In this document: one piece after another, positions 25,396 through 34,141 of the stretch
Numbering within the stretch: the first letter of the stretch is position 1
Layout of the letters: the number at the start of each line of letters is the position of its first letter
Assembly: GCF_024227435.1 (NCBI RefSeq)
Contig: NZ_CP100446.1
Span: 62,001-126,000 of the forward strand
Origin: Natrinema caseinilyticum
GTDB lineage: Archaea > Halobacteriota > Halobacteria > Halobacteriales > Natrialbaceae
DNA: 64,000 nt
Direction: 5' to 3'
Made by a program: the position numbers and the translations under genes
Notes under the pieces: model-generated
Told to the model about the DNA's origin: nothing
Databases searched by the model: none
The model's input: only the letters and a program-made list of their open reading frames with translations

Positions 25396-27047
25396 TGCGT
25401 CTCACCCTCGTCTCGGAGCTGATTCCGTTTTATTTTGCCGGTTATCGTTTTCGGAAGCTCGCCGACGAACTCGATCTCGCGGGGGTACTGGAACGTGGCC
25501 AGATTCGATTTGACGTGTTCCTGCAGTTCGTCGACCAGATCGGCGGACGGCTCGACGCCCGCCGCCGGTTCGAGGACGGCCTTGACGATGTTCGTCCGCT
25601 CGGGGTCGGAAACGCCGACGACCGCCGCCTCCTTCACCGCGGGATGGCCGTTCAGGCTGGATTCGACCTCCGCCGGGCTGATCCGGTAGCCGGAGCTGAT
25701 GATCATGTCGTCCCGCCGACCGAGGTACCAGACGTAGCCGTCCTCGTCGATCGACGCCGTATCGCCGGTTCGATGCCACCGTCCCTCCCGTACCGCCGCC
25801 GTCGCCGCGGGCCTGTCGAAGTACTCGAGGTACATGGTCGGGTTGTCGTCCATCGCGACGGCCAACTCGCCCGATTCGCCCGCCGGGAGTTCGTTTCCGT
25901 CGTCGTCGAGGATCGTCACCTCGAACCCGGGGAGCGGTTTTCCAAGCGCCCCGAGTTTCTCCGCTCGCTCGTCGCCGAGGGGCGGATAGCCGACGCTGTA
26001 ACACTCCGTCTGTCCGTACCCGAGCGTGCCGAACGCGCCGAACGCCGCTTCGGCCCACTCGAGCATATCCGGCGTGACGCGCTCGCCACCGGCCGAGACG
26101 ACGCGAAGGGACACGTCGTACGAGTCGATCGTCTCCGGCGGGAGATCCATCATCTTTCGGAGCGCCGTCGGTGCGGTGACGAAGATCGTCACCCCGTAGG
26201 CCTCGATGAGTTCCAGCGCCCGCTCCGGATCGAATTTGCCGTCGTATTTCACGATCGGCATGCCGAGCGTCCAGGCCTCGAGCAGGTTCGCAAAGCCGCC
26301 CGCCCAGGCGAGGTCGCCCGAGTGCCAGAGGAGGTCGCTCTCGTGGAAATCGCGCATGTACTGGCCGGCGATCCGCTGGCCGATCGCGTACTGGTGGGCG
26401 TGGAGAACGCCCTTCGGATCGCCGGTGGTGCCGGACGTGTAGAACAGCTGTGCCGGATCGGTCGGCGCCGTCTCGACGGGATCGAACGAGCGGGAACAGC
26501 CCTCGACCAGCTCCTCGAACGGAATCGGCCGGTCCCCGGTCTTCGATTCGGACTCGTCGCCGCGGACGAGGACGACGTCCATGGAATCCGCGTAGTCGAT
26601 CTCCGCGAGCTTCTCGAGTCCGCCCTCGTCGGTGACGAGAAGTTCGGGTGAGGCGTCCCGAACGCGATCGGCGACCCCGTCGGGCGCGAACAGGTGGTAC
26701 AGCGGCATGTTGATCGCACCCAGTTTGAGGCCGGCCAGCGTCACGGTCAGGTACTCGGGGAGCGTCGGGAGGAAGATCGCGACGACGTCCCCCCGTTCGA
26801 TGCCGTGGTCGCGAAACGCGTTCGCACACCGGTTCGAGAGCCGAGCGAGTTCGTGAAACGTGTACGATTCCGCGTCGCCGTCGGCGTTCTCCCAGTAGAG
26901 TGCCATCGCGGACCGATCGGTCGCCCACCGGTCACAGATGGCTTCGGCCATGTTGTACGTCTCCGGAACGTCCCACTCGAACGACTCGTAAAGGTCGTCG
27001 TACTGGCCCGGCTCCAGGTTCCGCAGATCGAAGTCGGTGCCCGTCAT
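25392..27047 (-). CDS. AMP-forming acyl-CoA synthetase
   Basis: 551-residue ANL-superfamily ligase that makes acyl-AMP and then acyl-CoA. The P-loop YTSGTTGDPKG is at residues 203-213, the hinge region WYLGRRDDMI precedes the C-terminal domain, and the catalytic Lys is in TITGKIKR near residue 538. It resembles medium-chain/acetyl-type synthetases. It is the only intact AMP-forming ligase in the window; two PaaK-type relatives have decayed. Its ATG shares one base with the stop of the upstream ACAD (TGATG) and its stop overlaps the crotonase start, so it is translationally coupled on both sides. Met at 27047 was chosen from this coupling. Confidence 0.93.
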   Translation of the reverse strand: MTGTDFDLRNLEPGQYDDLYESFEWDVPETYNMAEAICDRWATDRSAMALYWENADGDAESYTFHELARLSNRCANAFRDHGIERGDVVAIFLPTLPEYLTVTLAGLKLGAINMPLYHLFAPDGVADRVRDASPELLVTDEGGLEKLAEIDYADSMDVVLVRGDESESKTGDRPIPFEELVEGCSRSFDPVETAPTDPAQLFYTSGTTGDPKGVLHAHQYAIGQRIAGQYMRDFHESDLLWHSGDLAWAGGFANLLEAWTLGMPIVKYDGKFDPERALELIEAYGVTIFVTAPTALRKMMDLPPETIDSYDVSLRVVSAGGERVTPDMLEWAEAAFGAFGTLGYGQTECYSVGYPPLGDERAEKLGALGKPLPGFEVTILDDDGNELPAGESGELAVAMDDNPTMYLEYFDRPAATAAVREGRWHRTGDTASIDEDGYVWYLGRRDDMIISSGYRISPAEVESSLNGHPAVKEAAVVGVSDPERTNIVKAVLEPAAGVEPSADLVDELQEHVKSNLATFQYPREIEFVGELPKTITGKIKRNQLRDEGETQ

Positions 27048-28240
27048 CAGAGGCCCACCTCCGATGCGATCGTCTCGAGTTGGATCTCGGAGGATCCCTC
27101 CGGAATCCGCATCACCCTCGCGAACCTGAAGATCCGCTGGATCGGATACTCGTGGCTGAGCCCGTTCGCGCCGAAGATTTGCACGGCGTTGTCGGCGGCC
27201 TCGTACAGCTTTTCCGTCGCGTAGTACTTCGCGATCGCCGCGTGTTCGGCGGGATCGGCTCCCTGGTCGATCAGCCACGCCGCCTTGAGAACGAGGTTCT
27301 CGACCGTCGCCCGCCAGGTCGCAATTTCGGCCGCCATGCGGCGAACGTGCTGTCGCTTTCCGATCGGGACCCCCCAGCTCTCGCGCTCGTTCGCGTACTC
27401 GACGACTTGCTCCTGGAGATACTCGAGCAGGCCGGCGCACCGAGCGGCGATTCTGACGCGGCCTTTGTTCAGGAATCCCATCGCGAGATGGAAGCCCTCG
27501 CCGCGCTCGCCGATCAGCTGAGCGTCCGGAACGCGACAGCCGTCGAACGCGACTTCCGCCTGCATGCCGTCGTTGAGCATCGTCTGTGTGATCCGTCGGA
27601 CTTCGAAGCCGGGGTTATCGGTGTCGAACATGAAGGCCGAAATGCCGTCCGCGCCGGACGCGTCGGGATCGGTGACGGCGAATACCTGGCCGAAATCCGC
27701 GTACGGGCTGTTCGTGATCCACATCTTCGTTCCGTCGATCACCCACTCGTCTCCGTCTCGTTCCGCCGTCGTCGCCATGTCGGTCGCGTCCGACCCCGAA
27801 CTGCTCTCGGTGAGGGCGAAGCAGGCGCTTTTCTCTCCGCGGACGGCCGGTTCGACGTACTCGCCAACGAGGTCGTCGTTCAACGTCAGAAAGTTCGGAT
27901 GGGGGCCCGGAGCGCTCTCGATCGCGTGGATATTCAGGCCGTAGCCGTGCGAATACAGACGCGAAACCAGATGCACGAGGCCCACGGTCGTGATACCGTT
28001 CCCGCCGACCGATTCCGGCATATCGGCGCCGTAAAACCCGACGTCACCAGACAGTCGACGGACCTTCCGGACCAACGCCAGCGCGTCGTCCGTCAGTCGG
28101 CCGTCGGAACGCAGGCGATTGTGATCCGGAACGAGGAGATCACGGTTGCGCTCCTCGAGCGGGCGCAGTTCGCGTTCCACGAACTCACCCAGGGTCTGCT
28201 CCATCAGCTGTATCTCCTCGCCAGGTTCGAACGTAACCAT
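27047..28240 (-). CDS. Acyl-CoA dehydrogenase (MCAD-type catalytic Glu)
   Basis: 397-residue ACAD. TESSSGSD (144-151), DEWVIDGTKMWITNSPYADFG and IFGANGLSHEYPIQR are present. The C-terminal site RIPEGSSEIQ keeps the medium-chain-type Glu (E381). At helix G it has NKGR, without the isovaleryl-type Glu. It is one of only two such enzymes of nine in the window. ATG 28240 was chosen because a GCATAAAACT element lies about 30 bases upstream and the long upstream frame is not ACAD-like. It leads the operon ACAD, ligase, crotonase, citrate-synthase-like, SDR. Confidence 0.92.
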   Translation of the reverse strand: MVTFEPGEEIQLMEQTLGEFVERELRPLEERNRDLLVPDHNRLRSDGRLTDDALALVRKVRRLSGDVGFYGADMPESVGGNGITTVGLVHLVSRLYSHGYGLNIHAIESAPGPHPNFLTLNDDLVGEYVEPAVRGEKSACFALTESSSGSDATDMATTAERDGDEWVIDGTKMWITNSPYADFGQVFAVTDPDASGADGISAFMFDTDNPGFEVRRITQTMLNDGMQAEVAFDGCRVPDAQLIGERGEGFHLAMGFLNKGRVRIAARCAGLLEYLQEQVVEYANERESWGVPIGKRQHVRRMAAEIATWRATVENLVLKAAWLIDQGADPAEHAAIAKYYATEKLYEAADNAVQIFGANGLSHEYPIQRIFRFARVMRIPEGSSEIQLETIASEVGL

Positions 28241-28392
28241 CGTGGTACCATTTCCCACATCATCGCATAAAACTAGGCACGTCGGTGCACGACGGCTCGC
28301 CGCCCGAGACACCGGTCCGCTTGCGTGACTCGGGTACCCGGCTCGGTATCGGTCGGCAGGAGGTCCCTCGGTGTCCGTTTCGATACCCGCGG

Positions 28393-29691
28393 TCAATCGT
28401 CGTCGCCGGGAGCCACCGCTTTCGTCCCGTCCAACTCGGTCGTCCACGGGAGCCCTTCGTACTCGGCCCCGACCAACTCCCCGTCGAACTCGTCGTCGGC
28501 GATCCGTTCGTAGACGTCGTGCTGGATGATGTTCTTGATGACCTCGGTCGCTCCGCCGAGGAATCTCCCCGTGCGCATGTCGCGTTGGATCCGTTCGACC
28601 GGGTACTTGTCGGTCGTTCCGATGGCGCCCATCACCTGCATCGACGCGTCCGCGATGTCGAACGCCGCTTCGTTCCCGAAGTAGCTCGTCATCGCCGATT
28701 CCAGTCGGCCGGCGCCCATGCCGCCCTCGTCCAGACACCTCGCCGCCCGGGTGTTGAGCAGGTAGGCGGCGTCGAGTTTCGTCGCGCTTTCGGCGATCTG
28801 ATGGCTGACGGCCTGGTATCGCGAGATGCTCCGTTCGTCGACGTCGCGATGGAGCGTGTAGTTCGCAGCGATCTCCAGGGCCTGTTCGCTCGATCCGAGG
28901 CAGTACCGCGCCATCGTGATGTGTTCCAGGTTCAATTCGTCCGTGATCATCGGCCACGCGGCGCCTTCCTCACCGACGAGGTTCGTCTCGGGGACGGCCA
29001 CGTCGTCGAATCGCAGCCACCGTGCGTCGGACCCCCGATAGCCGTGCCAGGAGCTCTGCTGCTCGATCGTCTCGAGACCGTCGGCGTCCGCGTCGACGAC
29101 GAAATACGATATCCCCTCGTGATCGCCGTCCTCACCGCCGGTTCGAACGGGAACCAGCATGAAGTCGGCGTAGCCCGCGAAATCGACGAACCGCTTCTCG
29201 CCGGTGACGACCCACTCGTCGCCGTTACGCTCGGCCTTCGTTTGCATGTGTGCCAGATCCGTCCCGCTTCCCGGTTCGGTAAAGGCCTGGGCCGCGATCT
29301 TCTCGCCGCGGAGCCACGGCCTGAGGTACGTCTCTTTGACGTGGTCGGTGCCGTACGAGTACAGCGTCCGACCGCCGTGTTGAGACATGGACACCTGACA
29401 CGCCTGCATGATACAGCCGGCGTACGCGACCGCCTGGACGGTCAACGCGGTCTCCAGAAATCCGAGTCCCGCGCCATCGTACGCTCGAGGAACGGGGACG
29501 CCGAGGAGGTCGCGGTCACCGACGCGCCGCATGAACGTCCGCCAGTCCTCGCTCGTCTCCTCGTTCCGATCGAGGTCGCGGAGGTGTCGTTCGTCGAGTT
29601 CGTCGACGAGAACCTCCTCTTGCAGCATCGCCACGGTCGATTCGAGATACTTTCGCTCAGTTTCTGTAAGGGACGTGTCAACACCGATCAT
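28393..29691 (-). CDS. Acyl-CoA dehydrogenase (long subfamily, GGATEV C-terminus)
   Basis: 432-residue ACAD, paralogue of the protein at 21568 with the same architecture. Seen are LTVQAVAYAGCIMQACQ, TEPGSGTDLAHMQT (138-151), WHGYRGSDARWLRFDDV and GRFLGGATEVIKN. The isovaleryl-type Glu is E256 (NLEHI); the medium-chain site is Gly. The tail ends EYEGLPW plus an acidic stretch. The usual PEEYGG motif is changed to PRAYDG. ATG 29691 is preceded by TTGATAAGAG at about -28, a good leaderless promoter. The gene is separated from the operon downstream by 152 bases. Confidence 0.92.
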   Translation of the reverse strand: MIGVDTSLTETERKYLESTVAMLQEEVLVDELDERHLRDLDRNEETSEDWRTFMRRVGDRDLLGVPVPRAYDGAGLGFLETALTVQAVAYAGCIMQACQVSMSQHGGRTLYSYGTDHVKETYLRPWLRGEKIAAQAFTEPGSGTDLAHMQTKAERNGDEWVVTGEKRFVDFAGYADFMLVPVRTGGEDGDHEGISYFVVDADADGLETIEQQSSWHGYRGSDARWLRFDDVAVPETNLVGEEGAAWPMITDELNLEHITMARYCLGSSEQALEIAANYTLHRDVDERSISRYQAVSHQIAESATKLDAAYLLNTRAARCLDEGGMGAGRLESAMTSYFGNEAAFDIADASMQVMGAIGTTDKYPVERIQRDMRTGRFLGGATEVIKNIIQHDVYERIADDEFDGELVGAEYEGLPWTTELDGTKAVAPGDDD

Positions 29692-29913
29692 CGGACGCAG
29701 TTTCCACCCCGGCATTGATAAGAGTACCCATGGTTTGGGAAGGCATAGTAACGTCAGCCGCGCGCCGGCCGACCCGACGAAACCGGCGTCGCGGGCGCGT
29801 TCTCGGTAGTGTGAGTGAAGTGCCGAAGCGCATCGTTCAGTCCCTCGCGTCCGAGATGCACACGAGCGACGAGTCGACTCCCGCATCCGTCGGGAGACCC
29901 GTCGAGTACCGTG

Positions 29914-30696
29914 CTACGGATCTTCGAACGCCGGCTCTCGATCATCGAGAAACGCCGCCATCGCTTCCCGCTGGTCGTGGCTTCCGAACGCCCGGCCGAT
30001 GTCACCGATGCTGGCGGCCATTCCCGACTCGAGGCCGTTCGATCGAAATCGGTTCATAACGCGCTTTTGAAGCGTCATTACGCGTGGGCTCTTCGCCGCG
30101 AGGTCAGAGACGAGGTCGTCCACCGCGTCGGCGTACTCGTCGACCGCGACCGAATCGGTCACGATTCCCAGTTCCGACGCGCGAGCGCCGTCGATCGGAT
30201 CGCCCCTGTAGATCAGTTCGTTCGCGATTCCCTCGCCGACGAGTCGGAGGAGCAAGCCGCCGTGGATCACCGTCGGAAGCCCGACGTTGACTTCGGGGAG
30301 TCCCAGCGTCGCATTGTCAGTCGCAACGCGGAATTCACACGCCATCGCCAGTTCGAACCCCGCGCCGAGCGTGTACGTCCCGCACCCGCAGACCGTGACC
30401 GCCTCGAGGTCTCGGATCGCCTGAATCGTGTCGTAGAACGCGGCCAGGAGATCCTGACCCTCGTGGGGAGTGAGATCCTGCGCCCACTCGAGGTCCAGCC
30501 CGGCAGTCAGACCGCGAACGCCGTCGTCGGGTTGTGGGGCCGCGACCGTGAGGACGGAAACCGCATCCGGTGTCGATTCGATCGCCTCCCGAACGTCGTG
30601 GGCGAGTTCCAGCGAGAGGAGGTTCAGTTCGTTCGCGTCGATTCGAAGGTGTGCGACGTGGGGCCGGTCGGGTTCCTGTGTGAGAGAGACACTCAT
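29914..30696 (-). CDS. Enoyl-CoA hydratase family protein
   Basis: 260-residue crotonase with both hydratase Glu residues: TLGAGFELAMACE (first Glu) and LGLPEVNVGLPTVIHGG (second). The N-terminal domain is more diverged than usual (HVAHLRIDANELNLL rather than the common NRP.. NA motif). Syn hydration of an enoyl-CoA is the likely reaction. It lies between an ACAD and a CoA-transferase on the minus strand, with gaps over 100 bases on both sides, so it may be transcribed separately. Substrate unknown. Confidence 0.85.
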   Translation of the reverse strand: MSVSLTQEPDRPHVAHLRIDANELNLLSLELAHDVREAIESTPDAVSVLTVAAPQPDDGVRGLTAGLDLEWAQDLTPHEGQDLLAAFYDTIQAIRDLEAVTVCGCGTYTLGAGFELAMACEFRVATDNATLGLPEVNVGLPTVIHGGLLLRLVGEGIANELIYRGDPIDGARASELGIVTDSVAVDEYADAVDDLVSDLAAKSPRVMTLQKRVMNRFRSNGLESGMAASIGDIGRAFGSHDQREAMAAFLDDREPAFEDP

Positions 30697-30816
30697 CGTC
30701 GTCGGATTCGAGCGGCGACTCCTTGAATCGTGTGATGTCTCGTCTCCGACGAACGAGTACCGCCGTCGCTGGCGTCGACAAAACGGCTGCGTCCGCGGGT
30801 CTTCGTCCCGCCTCGC

Positions 30817-31992
30817 CTACTCGATAGCGCCGTTGCTTCGGAGGCGTTCGATCTGATCGCCAGAGTACTCGAACTGCTCGAGGACTTCGGCAGTGTGCTC
30901 GCCTTTCTCCGGTGGCGGAGTGCTGTATCCGGGTCGGTCGCCGTCGGAGCCGAACGTGAACGGGAGGGACGCGACGTCGACCGGCTCGTCCGCTTCCGGG
31001 TTGTACGATTCGGTGAGCATGGATCGCGCTTCGAGGTGTGGGAGTTCCACGACTTCGTCGATCGTTCGCACCGCGGCTGCGGGGACGCGCGATTCAAGCA
31101 GGAGGGTTTCCAGTTCCTGGGCCGTGAAGGAGGCGAACGCCTCCTGTAGCTCTTCACGGAGTTCCGACCGGTGTTCGATCCGATCGTCCATCGTGAGATA
31201 CCGCTCGTCGTCGATCAGGTCGGATCGGTCCACGGCCTCACAGACTCGTTCGAACATGGCCTGCGTCATCGTGATCATGTACACGTAGCCATCGGACGCC
31301 TCGAAGAGACCGTTGGGAGCGCTTCCGATGCCTTTCAGACCGTTCCGTTCCGGAATCTCCCCCGTCGTCTCGTAGTTTGCGATCCAGTACGACATCCAGG
31401 AGATACCGACGTCGAAGAGCGAAACGTCGATGTAATCGCCTTCGCCCGTCTGATCCCGCTCGCGGATCGCAGCCATGACCGCGAAGGCCGCGTTGGTGCC
31501 GGTGCCGCAGTCGATCAGGCTCGAGCGGATGCGAACCGGCGGCTGATCCGGATACCCCGTCGTCGCCATCAGCCCCGAGATCGCCTGAATAGCCGGATCG
31601 TAGCCGGGATAGTCGTGATAGGGTCCCGTTTGACCGAATCCGGACAGCGAGCAGTAGACGATCCCCTCGTTGTCTTTCGAGACGGTTTCGTAATCGAGGC
31701 CGTACTCTTCTAAGACACCCGGGCGGAAGCTCTCGACCAGCACGTCCGCTTTGGCAGCGAGATCGCTGAGCAAGTCACGCCCCTCGTCCGTCTTCAAATC
31801 GACGCAAATGCTCTTTTTTCCGTTGTTGTACGCGGTAAAAAGACTTCCGTTCATCAGGGGGCGGAAGGCGTCTCCGCTCGGCGGTTCGACCTTGATTACT
31901 TCCGCGCCCATCTCGCTGAGCATCTGCGTACAAACCGGCCCCGCTATCGACTGAGTGAGATCGACGACATCGATATCCTGTAATGGCTGCAT
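30817..31992 (-). CDS. CaiB/BaiF family CoA-transferase
   Basis: 391-residue family III CoA-transferase. Catalytic D161 is in SSLIDCGTG. It is a close paralogue of the protein at 14074, with shared start MQPLQDIDVVDLTQSIAGP and shared C-terminal PPPEKGEHT. ATG 31992 was chosen because TATATAAATA at 32015-32024 is centred 27 bases upstream, so the message is probably leaderless; the longer frame is not conserved. It is read divergently from a ThDP-dependent lyase-type gene at 32186, and the shared control region suggests joint use, as in the formyl-CoA transferase/oxalyl-CoA decarboxylase pair. Confidence 0.92.
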   Translation of the reverse strand: MQPLQDIDVVDLTQSIAGPVCTQMLSEMGAEVIKVEPPSGDAFRPLMNGSLFTAYNNGKKSICVDLKTDEGRDLLSDLAAKADVLVESFRPGVLEEYGLDYETVSKDNEGIVYCSLSGFGQTGPYHDYPGYDPAIQAISGLMATTGYPDQPPVRIRSSLIDCGTGTNAAFAVMAAIRERDQTGEGDYIDVSLFDVGISWMSYWIANYETTGEIPERNGLKGIGSAPNGLFEASDGYVYMITMTQAMFERVCEAVDRSDLIDDERYLTMDDRIEHRSELREELQEAFASFTAQELETLLLESRVPAAAVRTIDEVVELPHLEARSMLTESYNPEADEPVDVASLPFTFGSDGDRPGYSTPPPEKGEHTAEVLEQFEYSGDQIERLRSNGAIE

Positions 31993-32014
31993 GCGAAGTA
32001 GTCGCCGAGACGGG

Positions 32015-32024
32015 TATATAAATA
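32015..32024 (-). promoter_or_regulatory. TATA box for CoA-transferase at 30817-31992
   Basis: TATATAAATA, centred 27 bases before ATG 31992 on the minus strand, which implies a leaderless transcript. The divergent ThDP gene has CATTATGTACG near 32154, about 32 bases before its ATG. Confidence 0.65.
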
Positions 32025-32185
32025 TTCGGACGTCGGACCGTCCGGGGGTCGCGAGCATACCGTGGTGACACCCGCGAGTGTCCGATCCGAGGACACGACA
32101 CCCGATTCCCGTAGAGACGGCCGCTCTCACCCGACCTCACCGGTACTACCATTATGTACGAGAACGATTAGCGAGGCGAAGCAAC

Positions 32186-33868
32186 ATGAAAGCGCACGAG
32201 GCAGTCATACGACTGTTCGATGCGGAGGGGATCGAGACGATATTCGCGCTGATGAGCGAAGATACGATGAGTACGCTCTCGACGTTACAGGAACACTGGA
32301 GCGGGGAGATGCGCGTCGTCCACTCGCGCCACGAGCAGGGAGCCGTCGCGATGGCCGACGGGTACTCGCGTGCGGGCGACGACGTCGGCGTCTGTATCGT
32401 CGGTCGAGGCCCCGCGATCGCACAGACCGGAACCTCCCTCGTCACCGCTCGAAAGAAGGGATCGAAGCTCCTCGTTCTGGTCCCGGAGCCGCAACTGTCC
32501 GACACCTACGACATCAAAGCGTTCGAACAGGAGTCCTTCCTCGAGTCGACGGTGGGAACCGTCCGCACCGCTCGCAGCGCCGACACGCTGCTCTCGACCG
32601 TAGCGGAGGCCTTCCGGAGCATTCGAGCCGGGGAGGGGCCGATCGCGGTACAGGTCCCGTGGGACGTCCTGGACGGTGAGATTCCGGATTCCGACGTCGA
32701 CCTCGACGTCGAACGAGACCGACCGGCCGACCCGACGAACGCCGTCGGATCGGACGCACGAGTACACCCCGACGAGAGTGCGGTCGACGCGGCTCTCGAC
32801 CTGTATCTCGATTCGGACGCGACCAAAGTCCCGATCGTCGTCGCCGGTCGCGGCGCGATCGAGGCGGACGCGAAGGAGGCGATCGTGTCGTTCGCCGAGC
32901 GGACGAACAGCGTCCTCGCCACCACCCTGCAGGCTCGAGGGTACTTCGACGATCATCCGTTCTCGGTCGGGTTCACCGGCGATTTCGGAAGCAACATCGC
33001 GAACGAACACTTCCACGAGAGCGACTTCGTCCTGGCGGTCGGGTGTCGCCTGACCCCGTACACGACGGACTCCGGCCATCTCATCGACGACGAGGCGAAA
33101 GTCGTCCACATCGATACGGACGTCTCCTCGATCGGCCGGTTCGAATCGGTCGACCTCGGCGTTCGAGGCGACGCCCGGCTGACGGTCGAGGCGTTGACCG
33201 AAAAGCTCGAGGCGCACGGAATCGACCGAAACGGAGAGTTCTGGACGGATCGGCTCGAAACCCGGATCGCGGAAACGCCGACGCTGGACGAGGGTGACTT
33301 CCCGGAACAGGAGGGACGAATCGATCCCCGTGATCTGGTGAGAGGCCTCGATCGGTACCTGCCCGAAAACCGGCTGGTCGTCAGCGACGGCGGACACTTC
33401 TCTCGATGGGTTCTCGACGGGGTCTCGACGCCGGAACCGGGCGATCTGCTCTGGACGCTGGACTTCGCCGCGATCGGGCAGGGGCTTCCACACGGAATCG
33501 GCGCCGCGTTGAACGCGGGCGATCGCACGCCCGTCGCGGTCTGTGGCGACGCCGGCTTCATGATGGCGCTACAAGAGATCGACACGGCCGTTCGCCACGA
33601 GGTCCCGGTGACGATCGTCGTCATGAACGACAGCGCACTCGGAACGGAGTATCACAGCCTGCTGACCAGCGAGTACAGCGCGGACGTCGCCCTGGTCGAG
33701 TCGCCCGACGTGGCCGACGTCGCACGGTCGCTCGGGGCCGACGGGTACACCGTTCGCTCGTCCGACGACCTCGAGGCGATCGGTGACGTTCTCGGCTGCC
33801 ACCCGGACGGACCCGTCGTCGTCGACTGCAAGACGAACAGCGCCGTCCGCCACCGCAGTAAGATGTGA
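32186..33868 (+). CDS. Thiamine diphosphate-dependent enzyme (acetolactate synthase / 2-hydroxyacyl-CoA lyase superfamily)
   Basis: 560-residue three-domain ThDP enzyme. The N-terminal Pyr domain keeps the catalytic Glu (E50 in SRHEQGAVAMADGY), the middle domain is Rossmann-like (VPIVVAGRGAI), and the PP domain has GDAGFMM with Asn about 28 residues later for Mg-diphosphate (454-482). It could be a decarboxylase, a lyase or a carboligase; the family does not settle the substrate. It is transcribed divergently from a CaiB-type CoA-transferase, which would fit a CoA-ester substrate such as in oxalyl-CoA decarboxylase or 2-hydroxyacyl-CoA lyase. ATG 32186 was chosen from the typical MKAHEAVIRLF start. 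Confidence 0.85.
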   Translation: MKAHEAVIRLFDAEGIETIFALMSEDTMSTLSTLQEHWSGEMRVVHSRHEQGAVAMADGYSRAGDDVGVCIVGRGPAIAQTGTSLVTARKKGSKLLVLVPEPQLSDTYDIKAFEQESFLESTVGTVRTARSADTLLSTVAEAFRSIRAGEGPIAVQVPWDVLDGEIPDSDVDLDVERDRPADPTNAVGSDARVHPDESAVDAALDLYLDSDATKVPIVVAGRGAIEADAKEAIVSFAERTNSVLATTLQARGYFDDHPFSVGFTGDFGSNIANEHFHESDFVLAVGCRLTPYTTDSGHLIDDEAKVVHIDTDVSSIGRFESVDLGVRGDARLTVEALTEKLEAHGIDRNGEFWTDRLETRIAETPTLDEGDFPEQEGRIDPRDLVRGLDRYLPENRLVVSDGGHFSRWVLDGVSTPEPGDLLWTLDFAAIGQGLPHGIGAALNAGDRTPVAVCGDAGFMMALQEIDTAVRHEVPVTIVVMNDSALGTEYHSLLTSEYSADVALVESPDVADVARSLGADGYTVRSSDDLEAIGDVLGCHPDGPVVVDCKTNSAVRHRSKM

Positions 33869-33901
33869 GAATTCCTCGAACCGAATCGCATCGACCCCTG
33901 C

Positions 33902-33983
33902 CTCCTCGGTCATCCCCGCTCTCATCGTCATTCGGCGTCCCCGTCTCCTCGGCCATCCCAGCTTGCATCGTCATTCGGCGTCT
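33902..33983. repeat. Two imperfect tandem copies, period 43
   Basis: A segment starting CTCCTCGGTCATCCC at 33902 recurs with a few changes at 33945; both copies contain CATCGTCATTCGGCGTC. It lies in the 273-base gap after the ThDP enzyme. No gene was recognised there. The origin is unclear; it may be local slippage. Confidence 0.6.
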
Positions 33984-34141
33984 CGCGTTCATCGAGAGTT
34001 CGTCGCGGCACGTCTCGAGAACGACTTCCCACACCGTGTGGCCTGCATCAGCGGCTTCCCAAGCGCCGAACAGCGCCGACGGCGAACAGGATCGACACCG
34101 AGCACCGATATGTTTTCGTGCCTGTGCCGAAATGGAGGGGC

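Noticed and set aside
27047-28957. 636-codon version of the ACAD
   Set aside because: The extra N-terminal part is Arg-rich shadow sequence of the neighbouring ACAD at 28393; a good start with promoter exists at 28240.
30817-33868. Firm assignment as oxalate-degrading frc/oxc pair
   Set aside because: Gene pairing alone is suggestive; the ThDP enzyme shows only superfamily motifs and no oxalyl-specific residues that I can confirm.
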